From the NCBI RefSeq assembly GCF_032341995.1, contig NZ_CP135438.1, positions 744,001 through 808,000 on the forward strand: a stretch of DNA of 64,000 nt. The letters run 5' to 3'. The position numbers and the translations under genes are program-made. Positions 25,198 through 33,241 of this stretch are shown in pieces; the stretch's first letter is position 1, and every line of letters begins with the position of its first letter. Below the pieces are notes generated by a model that had not been told where the DNA came from, ran no database searches, and saw only the letters and a list, made by a program, of their open reading frames with translations. This DNA comes from Domibacillus sp. DTU_2020_1001157_1_SI_ALB_TIR_016. GTDB lineage: Bacteria; Bacillota; Bacilli; Bacillales; Domibacillaceae.

Positions 25198-25230
25198 GTT
25201 TAAATCTTGTCAGGAAGTGTTGGGAACGAA

Positions 25231-26235
25231 ATGAACAGAGCATCAAAACAAAAAGTAACGACATATCTTACCGCTTTAATTGGAACCATTTTATTATTAA
25301 TAGGCATCGTTCTTAGCATTTCAGTAGGCGCTGCCGATATAAAAGCGCAGACTGTTCTTCATTCTTTTATCCATTGGGATCAATCAAAAGAACAGGTGAT
25401 TATTCGGACGCTGCGCCTGCCGCGGGCGGTAATTGGCATCCTCGTGGGAGCCAGTCTCGCTGTTGCTGGAGCCCTCATGCAGGCGATTACGAAAAATGCA
25501 CTGGCTTCTCCGCAAGTGTTTGGCGTAAATGCCGGAGCATCCTTGTTTGTCGTTTCGTCACTCGTTCTTTTTCCGGGTCTTTCTTCTGCTTCTCTCGTAT
25601 ATGCGGCGTTTTTAGGAGCAGCCTTGGGAGGCGTGATTGTATACTCTTTCGCTTCAGGCGGCGGAATGACGCCGGTTAAACTTGCACTGGCCGGAATGGC
25701 CGTTCACTTTTTTCTGTCTTCCTTAACACAGGGAGTCGTTCTTTTTAGTGATCAGGGCAAGGATGCTCTCTACTGGATGGTCGGCGCAATAAACGGAAAA
25801 AGCTGGACGCATGTAGAATTGATTCTTCCATGGTCGCTTGGCGGATTGATTTTAGCTGCCGCGCTTTCCAGGTCGATCTCTATTCTTGTGTTAGGAGAAA
25901 GCCTGGCACAGGGCCTTGGACAAAAAGTGACACAAATTCGAATTCTGGCGGGACTGCTGGTGATTGTGCTGGCAGGAGCATCTGTTGCAGTGGCAGGGCC
26001 AGTCGGTTTTGTCGGCTTGATTGTCCCTCACATTGTAAAAAAACTCGTTGGCGGGGATTACCGAAGAATCATTCCGTTTTCGGCTCTGTTTGGCGCACTT
26101 CTTGTTGTGTATGCGGATATTCTTTCCCGCTTTATTGCGTATCCGTTTGAATCACCGGTTGGAATTGTGACCGCCTTGATCGGAGCTCCGTTCTTCCTAT
26201 ACTTAGCCAAGCAGGGAAGGGGCATTAAACAATGA
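25231..26235 (+). CDS. FecCD-family iron-siderophore ABC permease, subunit 1
   Basis: A 334-residue permease with about nine to ten membrane spans. Typical stretches are RLPRAVIGILVGASLAVAGALMQ, NALASPQVFGVNAGA and GFVGLIVPHIVKKLVG, the last being the coupling-helix region that meets the ATPase. The start at 25231 is set by the charged MNRASKQK and the first span; an upstream TTG at 25207 is less likely. It overlaps the second permease by 4 bases. No ATPase gene is present in the operon, so a shared ATPase elsewhere is expected, as known for several Bacillus siderophore systems. Confidence 0.9.
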   Translation: MNRASKQKVTTYLTALIGTILLLIGIVLSISVGAADIKAQTVLHSFIHWDQSKEQVIIRTLRLPRAVIGILVGASLAVAGALMQAITKNALASPQVFGVNAGASLFVVSSLVLFPGLSSASLVYAAFLGAALGGVIVYSFASGGGMTPVKLALAGMAVHFFLSSLTQGVVLFSDQGKDALYWMVGAINGKSWTHVELILPWSLGGLILAAALSRSISILVLGESLAQGLGQKVTQIRILAGLLVIVLAGASVAVAGPVGFVGLIVPHIVKKLVGGDYRRIIPFSALFGALLVVYADILSRFIAYPFESPVGIVTALIGAPFFLYLAKQGRGIKQ

Positions 26236-27245
26236 GACTAACCGAACAAACAACATTGAATAAAAAAAGACGCCCTCTGGTATTGCTTTTCATTTTGACG
26301 GTATTGCTGCTGCTTTTATCGGCTGTCAGTCTTGGAGTAGGGGCCGTTTATATTTCACCGCTAGATATTATAGCGGATTTAGCGGGAACCGGCGCTTCCA
26401 GCCATGCCTTTATTCTTCACGAGTACCGCCTGCCTCGTCTGTATATTGCCATGATCGCTGGAGCAGGACTGGCGATGGCCGGTGCGGTTCTGCAGGGAAT
26501 ATTGCGAAACCCGCTTGCGTCCCCGGATGTGATTGGTGTCACAAAAGGGGCCGGACTGGCTGCAGTGATTGTGATTGTCCTGTTTCCAGAATCACCTGTT
26601 TTTTGGCTGCCCGTTTCGGCTTTCCTCGGAGCGGCGGCGGCCGCAGCCGCTTTAATGCTGTTTGCGCATAAAAACGGTGTGAAGCCAGCCACATTGGCGC
26701 TCATCGGGATTGCGCTCGGTGCTATTTTCCAGGCGGGTATTGAATATTTTATGATTAAGTTTCCTGATGACGTAAACAGCACCCTTCTATGGCTGGCAGG
26801 AAGCTTGTGGGGAAGAGGCTGGGAGCAGGTTTGGATGCTGCTTCCAAGCGTGCCGTTTGGGATTGCACTCTGGCTGCTGTCTGCAAAGCTGGATATATTA
26901 CACCTTGGCGAGGACCTGGCAACGGGTTTGGGGCAAAAAACAAAGCAGCTGCGGTATGTGCTGCTCAGCCTCTCTGTTATCATTATCGGAATGTGTGTGG
27001 CGGCTATTGGATCAATTGGATTTATTGGATTGATCGCGCCTCACGTAGCAAGAAAGCTCACCGGGTCCCGGCATAAATTTTTGCTGCCGGTTTCTGCTCT
27101 AATAGGCGCGTTGTTTTTGCTCGCAGCAGACAGTTTAGGAAGAGGCTTATTTCCTCCTATTGAAATACCGGCCGGCATTGTAACAGCCGTAATCGGTGCC
27201 CCTTATTTTCTTTATTTGCTGCGGCGTGAAGGGAAGAAGGCGTAA
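26232..27245 (+). CDS. FecCD-family iron-siderophore ABC permease, subunit 2
   Basis: A 337-residue partner of the previous gene, joined by an ATGA overlap. It has RLPRLYIAMIAGAGLAMAGAVLQ, NPLASPDVIGVTKGAG and GFIGLIAPHVARKLTG. The two permeases form the heterodimeric channel through which the ferric complex passes. It is the last gene of the iron operon; two hairpins follow, the second a very strong terminator. Confidence 0.9.
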   Translation: MRLTEQTTLNKKRRPLVLLFILTVLLLLLSAVSLGVGAVYISPLDIIADLAGTGASSHAFILHEYRLPRLYIAMIAGAGLAMAGAVLQGILRNPLASPDVIGVTKGAGLAAVIVIVLFPESPVFWLPVSAFLGAAAAAAALMLFAHKNGVKPATLALIGIALGAIFQAGIEYFMIKFPDDVNSTLLWLAGSLWGRGWEQVWMLLPSVPFGIALWLLSAKLDILHLGEDLATGLGQKTKQLRYVLLSLSVIIIGMCVAAIGSIGFIGLIAPHVARKLTGSRHKFLLPVSALIGALFLLAADSLGRGLFPPIEIPAGIVTAVIGAPYFLYLLRREGKKA

Positions 27246-27268
27246 GAAAATCCTCGAAAGTAAAACGT

Positions 27269-27296
27269 CAATCGCCCATTTACGCCTGGGCGATTG
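27269..27296. terminator. Hairpin after the iron operon
   Basis: CAATCGCCCA and TGGGCGATTG form a 10-bp perfect stem with an 8-base loop. No T-run; it is probably a 3' stabiliser ahead of the real terminator. Confidence 0.55.
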
Positions 27297-27319
27297 GGTG
27301 ATAAAAAAGAAACATATGT

Positions 27320-27369
27320 AAAAAGGGCCCTAAACAAACAGATCTCTGTTTGTTTAGGGCCCTTTTTTT
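27320..27369. terminator. Very strong, probably bidirectional terminator
   Basis: Two perfectly complementary arms of 23 bases (AAAAAGGGCCCTAAAC... at 27320, ...GGGCCCTTTTT ending 27367), with A-run and T-run on the outer sides. It insulates the gas vesicle cluster from the iron operon. Confidence 0.92.
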
Positions 27370-27622
27370 AGATATATATCTTTAACAAAACCATACCTGA
27401 TCAAAGCACGCAAATCCCTCGCTAGTTATTGCATTTATCATAAATTATATTTTTCATAATATATCCATTAAATACAAATATTTAATGAATTTAATAAAAC
27501 AGTTCCTAATTCCTATAAAAACCATGTTTACTCATGGAGAGGAAAGGTATGTACAGACTAAACCTAAAAATAAAATAGCTCAACAACCTCCCAATATGTC
27601 AAAAGCAGAGAGGAGACAAATT
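27370..27622 (+). promoter_or_regulatory. AT-rich leader and presumed promoter of the gas vesicle operon
   Basis: The stretch between the terminator and gvpA is over 70% A+T around 27420-27500. TTATCA and TAATAT with a 16-base spacer (about 27437-27464) are a weak promoter candidate. No clear operator is visible. Confidence 0.35.
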
Positions 27623-27883
27623 ATGAGTGTTCAAAAAAGCACAGATAGTTCAAGTCTGGCAGAAGTCATTGACCGAATTCTCGACAAAGGAATTGTTATT
27701 GATGCTTTTGTAAGAGTATCACTCGTAGGTATAGAAATTCTTACAGTCGAAGCCAGAGTCGTTATTGCCAGTGTGGATACATGGCTAAGATACGCAGAAG
27801 CGGTTGGGTTATTAAGTGATGAAGCTGAAACGGAAAGCCTTGCATATCAAAACCAATCTCAGACATCACGGTTAAGTTACTAA
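27623..27883 (+). CDS. gvpA: Gas vesicle shell protein GvpA
   Basis: An 86-residue major shell protein. It opens [18 protein letters not shown] and contains [20 protein letters not shown], the amphipathic beta-hairpin and flanking helices that stack as ribs of the gas-permeable wall. The start at 27623 follows AGAGAGGAG; the upstream frame to 27485 is not part of the protein. The first 64 residues match GvpB (28941) except two positions, while the last 20 differ. It is first of 14 genes in the same direction, in the order known from Priestia megaterium. Confidence 0.95.
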   Translation: MSVQKSTDSSSLAEVIDRILDKGIVIDAFVRVSLVGIEILTVEARVVIASVDTWLRYAEAVGLLSDEAETESLAYQNQSQTSRLSY

Positions 27884-27932
27884 AGTATAAAAAAGCCATA
27901 AAAGAAATCTATCAAGAGAAGAGGTTAAGAGG

Positions 27933-28475
27933 ATGAATACCCAAGAAGTCAATGAAAAACAAGAAGGAAATCAAAACCCGGAAGCAGCCGAAAACAGTAC
28001 GCAAAAAGAAGAGGTAAACCAGGAAGAAAGTAGCCAGACGAAGGATGAAAAGCAGTCGGCAGAAACAAAAGACAGCCCTAACTATTCGATCAATCTGGCT
28101 ATACTGGGCGGCGTAGTAGGGGCCGGAATAGGACTGCTCGCCAATCCGGATACCGGCAAAAAACTAATGAAAAATTTAGGTGAGTCTGAATTTGTAAAGG
28201 TAGCGGAAAAGGAATTTAAGAAAACCGCACAGGAACTCCTGGCCGGCCAGGCACAAAACAGCATCAGACAATTAGCTGAAGGATATATCAGCAAAATTGA
28301 TGGAAAGCTGCTATCTCCTTTAAAAGAAAGTGGGGACAACAAAGGAACAGGCAGTTCAGAAAAGGAAACCCAGTCTCCAGCGTATGAAAAAATCAAAGAA
28401 GAAAACAAAGAGCTTAATGAGCGTCTTCAAAAAATGGAAAAAATGCTGAATGACCTGGCCGCCACTAAGAAATAA
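27933..28475 (+). CDS. gvpP: Gas vesicle protein GvpP
   Basis: A 180-residue acidic protein. The first 50 residues are Glu/Gln/Asn-rich and disordered; a glycine-rich hydrophobic YtxH-like span follows (AILGGVVGAGIGLLANP), then a helical region and a C-terminal coiled coil EENKELNERLQKMEKML. The role in P. megaterium gas vesicles is accessory and not well defined. GvpT shares the same plan on a larger scale and GvpJ shares the C-terminal motif, which suggests these proteins bind one another. AGAGAAGAGG precedes the start. Confidence 0.88.
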   Translation: MNTQEVNEKQEGNQNPEAAENSTQKEEVNQEESSQTKDEKQSAETKDSPNYSINLAILGGVVGAGIGLLANPDTGKKLMKNLGESEFVKVAEKEFKKTAQELLAGQAQNSIRQLAEGYISKIDGKLLSPLKESGDNKGTGSSEKETQSPAYEKIKEENKELNERLQKMEKMLNDLAATKK

Positions 28476-28512
28476 GAAGTTCTCATAAAGGAAATCCGGA
28501 GGGGGTGATGAG

Positions 28513-28914
28513 ATGGACAAGCGCGTGAAAAAAGCGGCTGGTAAAGTGGCAAAAAGCGCGATGAAACACGCTCCGGAGCCAGTGAAAGAGAAAGTGAAAG
28601 AAGTCATCGTCGACAAAGCAAAAGAGAAATTCAAAGGAAATATCCATGAAAAAGCAGGAGAGGCAGAAGAAAAAGTCCAGGAGGTCCTGCTGTCAGCCCG
28701 TGAAAAGCTGGGGAAAGCAGTAGAGGCTGGACAAGAGTTTCAAAAGAGAATATCTTCAGCCACTAAAAAAGACGACGACCGGAAAGTAAAAGGCGTCAAG
28801 CATATTAAAGGAATCAGTGACATTAAAACATCCAAGGATATTAAGAGTGCTACTAAAATCAAACGTGCGAAAAACATAAAATCTTACAATGATATTAAAA
28901 CAATCGGTTCTTAA
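28513..28914 (+). CDS. gvpQ: Gas vesicle protein GvpQ
   Basis: A 133-residue, very basic, lysine/alanine-rich helical protein, the charge opposite of GvpP and GvpT. The N-terminal half is heptad-like ([21 protein letters not shown]). The C-terminal half holds short repeats of the form [16 protein letters not shown], about seven to eight residues each with DIK or NIK cores. It matches GvpQ by position and composition; its role is accessory. The strong GGAGGGGG ribosome binding site overlaps the gap after gvpP. Confidence 0.82.
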   Translation: MDKRVKKAAGKVAKSAMKHAPEPVKEKVKEVIVDKAKEKFKGNIHEKAGEAEEKVQEVLLSAREKLGKAVEAGQEFQKRISSATKKDDDRKVKGVKHIKGISDIKTSKDIKSATKIKRAKNIKSYNDIKTIGS

Positions 28915-28940
28915 TATCATCACGAAAGGAGAAAGCAATT

Positions 28941-29201
28941 ATGGCTGTTCAAAAAAGTACAGATAGTTCCAGTTTAGCAGAGGTTATTGACCGGATTTTA
29001 GATAAAGGGATTGTCATCGATGCTTTTGTAAGGGTATCGGTAGTCGGAATTGAAATTTTAACGGTGGAAGCCCGGGTGGTCATTGCCAGTGTCGATACAT
29101 GGCTGCGTTATGCAGAGGCTGTCGGATTGCTTGGAGATAACGTTGAAGAAAATGGACTGCTTGCTCAGTCAAATGAAAGAAATGCACGGTTTAGCATTTA
29201 A
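28941..29201 (+). CDS. gvpB: Gas vesicle shell protein GvpB (second GvpA)
   Basis: An 86-residue GvpA paralogue. It differs from the first copy at positions 2 and 34 within the first 64 residues and then has its own tail ([15 protein letters not shown]). In P. megaterium the gvpB product is the main shell protein. AAAGGAG precedes the start. Confidence 0.94.
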   Translation: MAVQKSTDSSSLAEVIDRILDKGIVIDAFVRVSVVGIEILTVEARVVIASVDTWLRYAEAVGLLGDNVEENGLLAQSNERNARFSI

Positions 29202-29263
29202 TAAAGAAAGCAGAGCCAGGGTACAGGAAGCCCTGGCCTGTCATTCTTTAGCAGGAGGACATA

Positions 29264-29527
29264 ATGGAAATTAAACAAATTATTGGGAATGTTACAGAGT
29301 TCTTTAACGAATTCGTAGCTCCAGTTCACAAAATTACTTCCGTAGAAAAAAATGATAATGGCTGGCAGCTGACCGTGGAAGTGATTGAAGAAAAAGAATA
29401 TATGAAAAAGTATGCAAAAGACGAAATGATCGGTGTATACGAGGTTTTTTTAAGTGAAGAGAAGGAAGTCACTTCTTATAAACGACGAGATATTCGTTAT
29501 AGAAGTTCAATTAATTATGAAGCATAG
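29264..29527 (+). CDS. gvpR: Gas vesicle protein GvpR (GvpO-like)
   Basis: An 87-residue soluble protein. It has an N-terminal helix (IIGNVTEFFNEFVAP) and a beta-rich part ending YEVFLSEEKEVTSYKRRDIRY, as in the GvpO family. GvpO-type proteins are needed for vesicle formation and may influence expression or assembly. GCAGGAGG precedes the ATG. It lies between the shell gene and the ATPase gene. Confidence 0.82.
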   Translation: MEIKQIIGNVTEFFNEFVAPVHKITSVEKNDNGWQLTVEVIEEKEYMKKYAKDEMIGVYEVFLSEEKEVTSYKRRDIRYRSSINYEA

Positions 29528-29551
29528 GACGCGGGAGTAGGAGGAAAAAGA

Positions 29552-30472
29552 GTGACCGTCTTAAAAAACAAGATCAATAAAAATTCAAAAGAGATTGTTC
29601 ATGATCCAGAGACAGAAGACTTGCTTTCCCGCTCGCTGCAATATTTAAAAGCGGGCTACCCTATTCACTTAACAGGCCCGTCTGGAACTGGAAAAACCTC
29701 GCTGGCGCTCGCTCTGGCAAAGAAAAGAAAAAAACCCGTCATGCTGATCCATGGCAACCATGAATTAAACAATAAAGATTTGATTGGTGACTTTACTGGC
29801 TATACGAGTAAAAAAGTAGTCGATAATTACGTTCGTTCTGTATACAAAAGAGACGAAAGTGTAACAGAAACCTGGAGGGACGGGCGGCTGCTGGAAGCAG
29901 TAAAGAATGGCTACACCCTTGTTTACGATGAGTTTACCCGTTCAAAGCCAGCCACTAACAATATCTTTTTGTCTATTTTAGAAGAAGGAATCCTTCCTTT
30001 GTACGGAACGAAATTAACAGAACCGTTTGTTCGGGTTCATCCTGATTTTGCCGTCATTTTCACCAGCAATCCTGAGGAATATGCAGGAGTCTATCAAACA
30101 CAAGAAGCACTGCTTGATCGCCTGATTACGATTTTTATTGACCATAAAGAACACGATCAAGAAGCAGCCATCATTTCGGAAAAGTTAGATATCGCTCAGG
30201 AGAAGGCGGCAGCCATTACCGCTCTTGTTGCCCAGTTACGCGAAGAATGCGAAGCGGACAACGGACCAAGCCTGCGCGCTTCATTAATGATTGCCAAGGT
30301 AGCGGCGGAAGAAGAGATTCCAGTAGACGGGTCAAACACTGCTTTTCAGCGTTTATGTCTCGACGTATTAGCGCATCAAATGAGCCGGTGCATCAAATCA
30401 GATAACCCAATGAAAGCAGCAGAAGAATTAGTGATAAAAGCGTGTCACAATATGAAAGTTACTGAGGGATAA
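29552..30472 (+). CDS. gvpN: Gas vesicle AAA+ ATPase GvpN
   Basis: A 306-residue MoxR-type AAA+ ATPase. Walker A is GPSGTGKTS (residues 42-50), Walker B TLVYDEF (D126-E127), and the sensor region reads FTSNPEEYAG. It is needed for growth of vesicles from bicones to full size. The start codon is GTG with TAGGAGGA ahead. Confidence 0.93.
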   Translation: MTVLKNKINKNSKEIVHDPETEDLLSRSLQYLKAGYPIHLTGPSGTGKTSLALALAKKRKKPVMLIHGNHELNNKDLIGDFTGYTSKKVVDNYVRSVYKRDESVTETWRDGRLLEAVKNGYTLVYDEFTRSKPATNNIFLSILEEGILPLYGTKLTEPFVRVHPDFAVIFTSNPEEYAGVYQTQEALLDRLITIFIDHKEHDQEAAIISEKLDIAQEKAAAITALVAQLREECEADNGPSLRASLMIAKVAAEEEIPVDGSNTAFQRLCLDVLAHQMSRCIKSDNPMKAAEELVIKACHNMKVTEG

Positions 30473-30486
30473 AGGAGCGTTTTACA

Positions 30487-31254
30487 ATGAGCCAGGAAGA
30501 ATCAATGGGGATTTATATTTTTTGCGGAATTCAAATGGAAGCCGATGAAAGCTTTGGTGAAATAGAGATGGAAGAAGAAAAACGAGAGCTGTTCACCATC
30601 CGGTATAAAGACGCAGCCATGGTGGCTGCGGAGGTACCGATGAAAATTTACCATCCGAACAAAGATAACTTGATGATGCACCAGCAGGCGGTTTCTCTTG
30701 TGATGAAGAAAAATGACACGGTGATACCGGTTAGTTTCGGAAATGTCTTTCATTCAAAAGAAGACGTAGCCGTGCTTTTGGAAAATTTATATCCGCAATT
30801 TGAAAAGCTTTTCCCGGAAATAAAGGGAAAGGTGGAACTTGGTTTGAAAGTCATTGGCAAAAAAGAATGGCTTGAATCAAAAGTAAGCGAGGATGCCAGC
30901 ATAGAAAAAATGGCGCAGGCAGTAAAAGGGAAATCAGAAGCAGCCAGCTACTATGAACGAATTCAGCTAGGGGGAGCTGCCCAAAAACTCGTGACATCTT
31001 TGCAAAAAGAGACAGAACGGGATATCTTCCATCCTTTAAAGGAGCTGGCAGAAGCGTCAAAAGTGAATGATCCGATCGGGGAGAAGATGCTCTTAAATGC
31101 AGCGTTTCTAGTAGATCGTGAGAAAGAAGCAGCATTTGACCAGAAAGTAAATGAGCTGCACGAGCAATGGGAGGATCGAGTCGAATTCAACTACAGCGGT
31201 CCGTGGCCGGCTTATAACTTCGTCAACATTAGATTAAAAGTTGAGGATGCCTAA
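30487..31254 (+). CDS. gvpF: Gas vesicle protein GvpF
   Basis: A 255-residue member of the GvpL/GvpF family, with an N-terminal alpha/beta domain and a C-terminal domain ending NYSGPWPAYNFVNI, the family signature. GvpF binds GvpA monomers and probably delivers them to the growing shell. Its stop codon shares one base with the gvpG start (TAATG). It is homologous to GvpL two genes on. Confidence 0.92.
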   Translation: MSQEESMGIYIFCGIQMEADESFGEIEMEEEKRELFTIRYKDAAMVAAEVPMKIYHPNKDNLMMHQQAVSLVMKKNDTVIPVSFGNVFHSKEDVAVLLENLYPQFEKLFPEIKGKVELGLKVIGKKEWLESKVSEDASIEKMAQAVKGKSEAASYYERIQLGGAAQKLVTSLQKETERDIFHPLKELAEASKVNDPIGEKMLLNAAFLVDREKEAAFDQKVNELHEQWEDRVEFNYSGPWPAYNFVNIRLKVEDA

Positions 31255-31508
31255 TGCTGCACAAGCTGATTTCTGCGCCGATCAACCTTGTTATCAAAAT
31301 TGGAGAAAAGGTAAAAGAAGAAGCAGATAAAGAGCTGTACGACTTGCCTACCATTCAGCAAAAGCTCATTCAGCTCCAGATGATGTACGAGCTTGGAGAA
31401 ATTCCAGAAGAAGCTTACAAAGCGAAAGAAGAAGAACTGATTATACGGTATGAAATGGCCAAACGAATGGAAATGGAACAATGGGAGCAGATGACAAAGA
31501 AGAAATGA
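31254..31508 (+). CDS. gvpG: Gas vesicle protein GvpG
   Basis: An 84-residue, mostly helical, charged protein: LISAPINLVIKIGEKVKEEADKE at the start, then helices ending QWEQMTKKK. It matches GvpG in length and position. It is thought to help GvpA assembly with GvpF and GvpL. Translation is coupled to gvpF by the TAATG overlap. Confidence 0.9.
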   Translation: MLHKLISAPINLVIKIGEKVKEEADKELYDLPTIQQKLIQLQMMYELGEIPEEAYKAKEEELIIRYEMAKRMEMEQWEQMTKKK

Positions 31509-31521
31509 GGGCAGTAAGAAC

Positions 31522-32328
31522 ATGGATCGTCTAATTTATTTGTATGGATTGGCTCAAACGGAGGAAGCAGCAAGCCAGCCACTTCCGTCTTTGAAAGGTT
31601 TTGATCATACAGAAGATTTATATACCGTTCCGATAGGAAAGCTGACGGCTATTGTGTGCAGTTTAGACGCTAAAGAGTACGCAGAAGAAATCATTAAAGA
31701 CCGGATTAATAATGATATGGAATGGCTTCAGGAAAAAGCCTTCCACCATCATGAAACAGTTATGAAGCTCGCAAAAATATATACCTTAATTCCATTGAAG
31801 TTTTGTACATTGTACAAAAACGAAGACAGCTTGAAAGCGGCTGTTCAGTCAAACGAAGGCAAAATGCTCGATACGTTTGCTTTTATCACTGGAAAAGAAG
31901 AATGGAATGTAAAAATTTATTGTGAAGACGAACAATTAAAAAAGGAAGTAAGCGAGAATAACCCAACTATAGAAGCAAAAAGAGCGGAAATCAGTCAATT
32001 GCCAAGAGGAAAGCAATTTTTTGAAAAGAAAAAATTGGACAAGGTCATTGCGTCCGAGCTCGAAGAAGAAAAAAACAAAGTAAGTGAACACATTCATTCC
32101 CGCTTAAGTGAGTTTGCCGTTCGAGGAAACGTAAAAAGAACGTGGAGCAGTGAAGTGACTGGAAGGCAGGAGGAGATGACATGGAATGGTGTATACCTCA
32201 TTTCCAAATCGAAAGTCGAAGATTTTTTAAAACAAATTCAACAATATGAAAAGGATATGAAGGAAAAAGGCTGGCAGTTTCAAGCATCTGGGCCCTGGCC
32301 GGCCTATCACTTTTCAAGCTTTTCATAA
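31522..32328 (+). CDS. gvpL: Gas vesicle protein GvpL
   Basis: A 268-residue GvpL/GvpF-family protein, starting MDRLIYLYGLAQTEEA and ending QASGPWPAYHFSSF. It is the second copy of the fold in the cluster and acts in the nucleation/assembly complex. GGGCAG at 31509 is a modest ribosome binding site. Confidence 0.92.
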   Translation: MDRLIYLYGLAQTEEAASQPLPSLKGFDHTEDLYTVPIGKLTAIVCSLDAKEYAEEIIKDRINNDMEWLQEKAFHHHETVMKLAKIYTLIPLKFCTLYKNEDSLKAAVQSNEGKMLDTFAFITGKEEWNVKIYCEDEQLKKEVSENNPTIEAKRAEISQLPRGKQFFEKKKLDKVIASELEEEKNKVSEHIHSRLSEFAVRGNVKRTWSSEVTGRQEEMTWNGVYLISKSKVEDFLKQIQQYEKDMKEKGWQFQASGPWPAYHFSSFS

Positions 32329-32343
32329 AGAAGGAAGAGAACA

Positions 32344-32619
32344 ATGTCACTAAAGGAATCGATCGAGAACAAGGATATTGCTTTAATTGATATTTTGGAT
32401 GTCATCCTGGACAAGGGAGTGGCGATAAAAGCAGATTTAGTCATCTCCATAGCAGGAGTTGACTTGGTTTATCTGGATTTAAGAGTACTTATTGCTTCGG
32501 TAGAATCGCTTGTTCAAGCTCAGCAGGAAAACGGCAAAACCATCTCTTCCGTACAATTTGATAAACAGAGGGAGGATCTCACTCATGCAACCGGCCAGCC
32601 AGACAAATGGAAAAATTAA
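32344..32619 (+). CDS. gvpS: Gas vesicle protein GvpS (GvpA family)
   Basis: A 91-residue minor GvpA-family protein: IALIDILDVILDKGVAIKADL and LVYLDLRVLIASVESL replace the GvpA core. GvpA relatives with this divergence act in tip or nucleation structures rather than in the ribs. The last 35 bases overlap gvpK. Confidence 0.9.
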   Translation: MSLKESIENKDIALIDILDVILDKGVAIKADLVISIAGVDLVYLDLRVLIASVESLVQAQQENGKTISSVQFDKQREDLTHATGQPDKWKN

Positions 32620-32869
32620 CTTAGACCCTGATAATGCAGAGCATGGGTTAGCGCAGCTAGTGTTAACGGTTATTGAGCTGCTAAGACAAATTGTAGAAAG
32701 GCATGCGATTAGAAGGGTAGAAGGCGGCACGCTGACGGATGAGCAAATCGAAAATTTAGGCGAAGCCCTGATGAACCTGGAAGAAAAAATGGAAGAATTA
32801 AAAGAAATTTTCGGCTTGGATGCAGATGATTTAAATATCGATCTTGGTCCTTTAGGAAGTTTACTTTAA
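32585..32869 (+). CDS. gvpK: Gas vesicle protein GvpK
   Basis: A 94-residue GvpK with the family stretch GLAQLVLTVIELLRQIVERHAIRRVEGG and the acidic tail LDADDLNIDLGPLGSLL. The ATG at 32585 follows GGGAGGAT; the frame is open further upstream inside gvpS but that part is not GvpK. It is required for vesicle assembly. Confidence 0.92.
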   Translation: MQPASQTNGKINLDPDNAEHGLAQLVLTVIELLRQIVERHAIRRVEGGTLTDEQIENLGEALMNLEEKMEELKEIFGLDADDLNIDLGPLGSLL

Positions 32870-32893
32870 TTAAAATGCCGAGGAGGACTATAC

Positions 32894-33226
32894 ATGGCAG
32901 TCGAACATTCCATGCAGTCCAGTACGATCGTGGATGTATTGGAAAAAATATTAGATAAAGGTGTTGTAATCGCGGGAGATATTACGGTCGGTATTGCGGA
33001 TGTTGAGTTGTTAACTATCAAAATACGCCTGATTGTCGCTTCTGTTGATAAAGCAAAAGAAATCGGCATGGACTGGTGGGAAACCGATCCGTATTTGACA
33101 TCCAAAGCAGCCGATCATCATACGAAAGCGCTTGAAGAAGAAAATAAAAGACTTCATGAGAGGCTCGAATCTCTGGAAAAGAAGATATCTACAAATCGCA
33201 TTGATGCTAAAGAATTCAACTACTAA
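32894..33226 (+). CDS. gvpJ: Gas vesicle protein GvpJ (GvpA family)
   Basis: A 110-residue GvpA-family minor protein: STIVDVLEKILDKGVVIAGDI and VGIADVELLTIKIRLIVASVD. An added C-terminal coiled coil EEENKRLHERLESLEKKI resembles the GvpP and GvpT tails. GvpJ-type proteins probably cap or nucleate the cones. GAGGAGG precedes the start. Confidence 0.92.
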   Translation: MAVEHSMQSSTIVDVLEKILDKGVVIAGDITVGIADVELLTIKIRLIVASVDKAKEIGMDWWETDPYLTSKAADHHTKALEEENKRLHERLESLEKKISTNRIDAKEFNY

Positions 33227-33241
33227 GCAGGAGGTTCTATC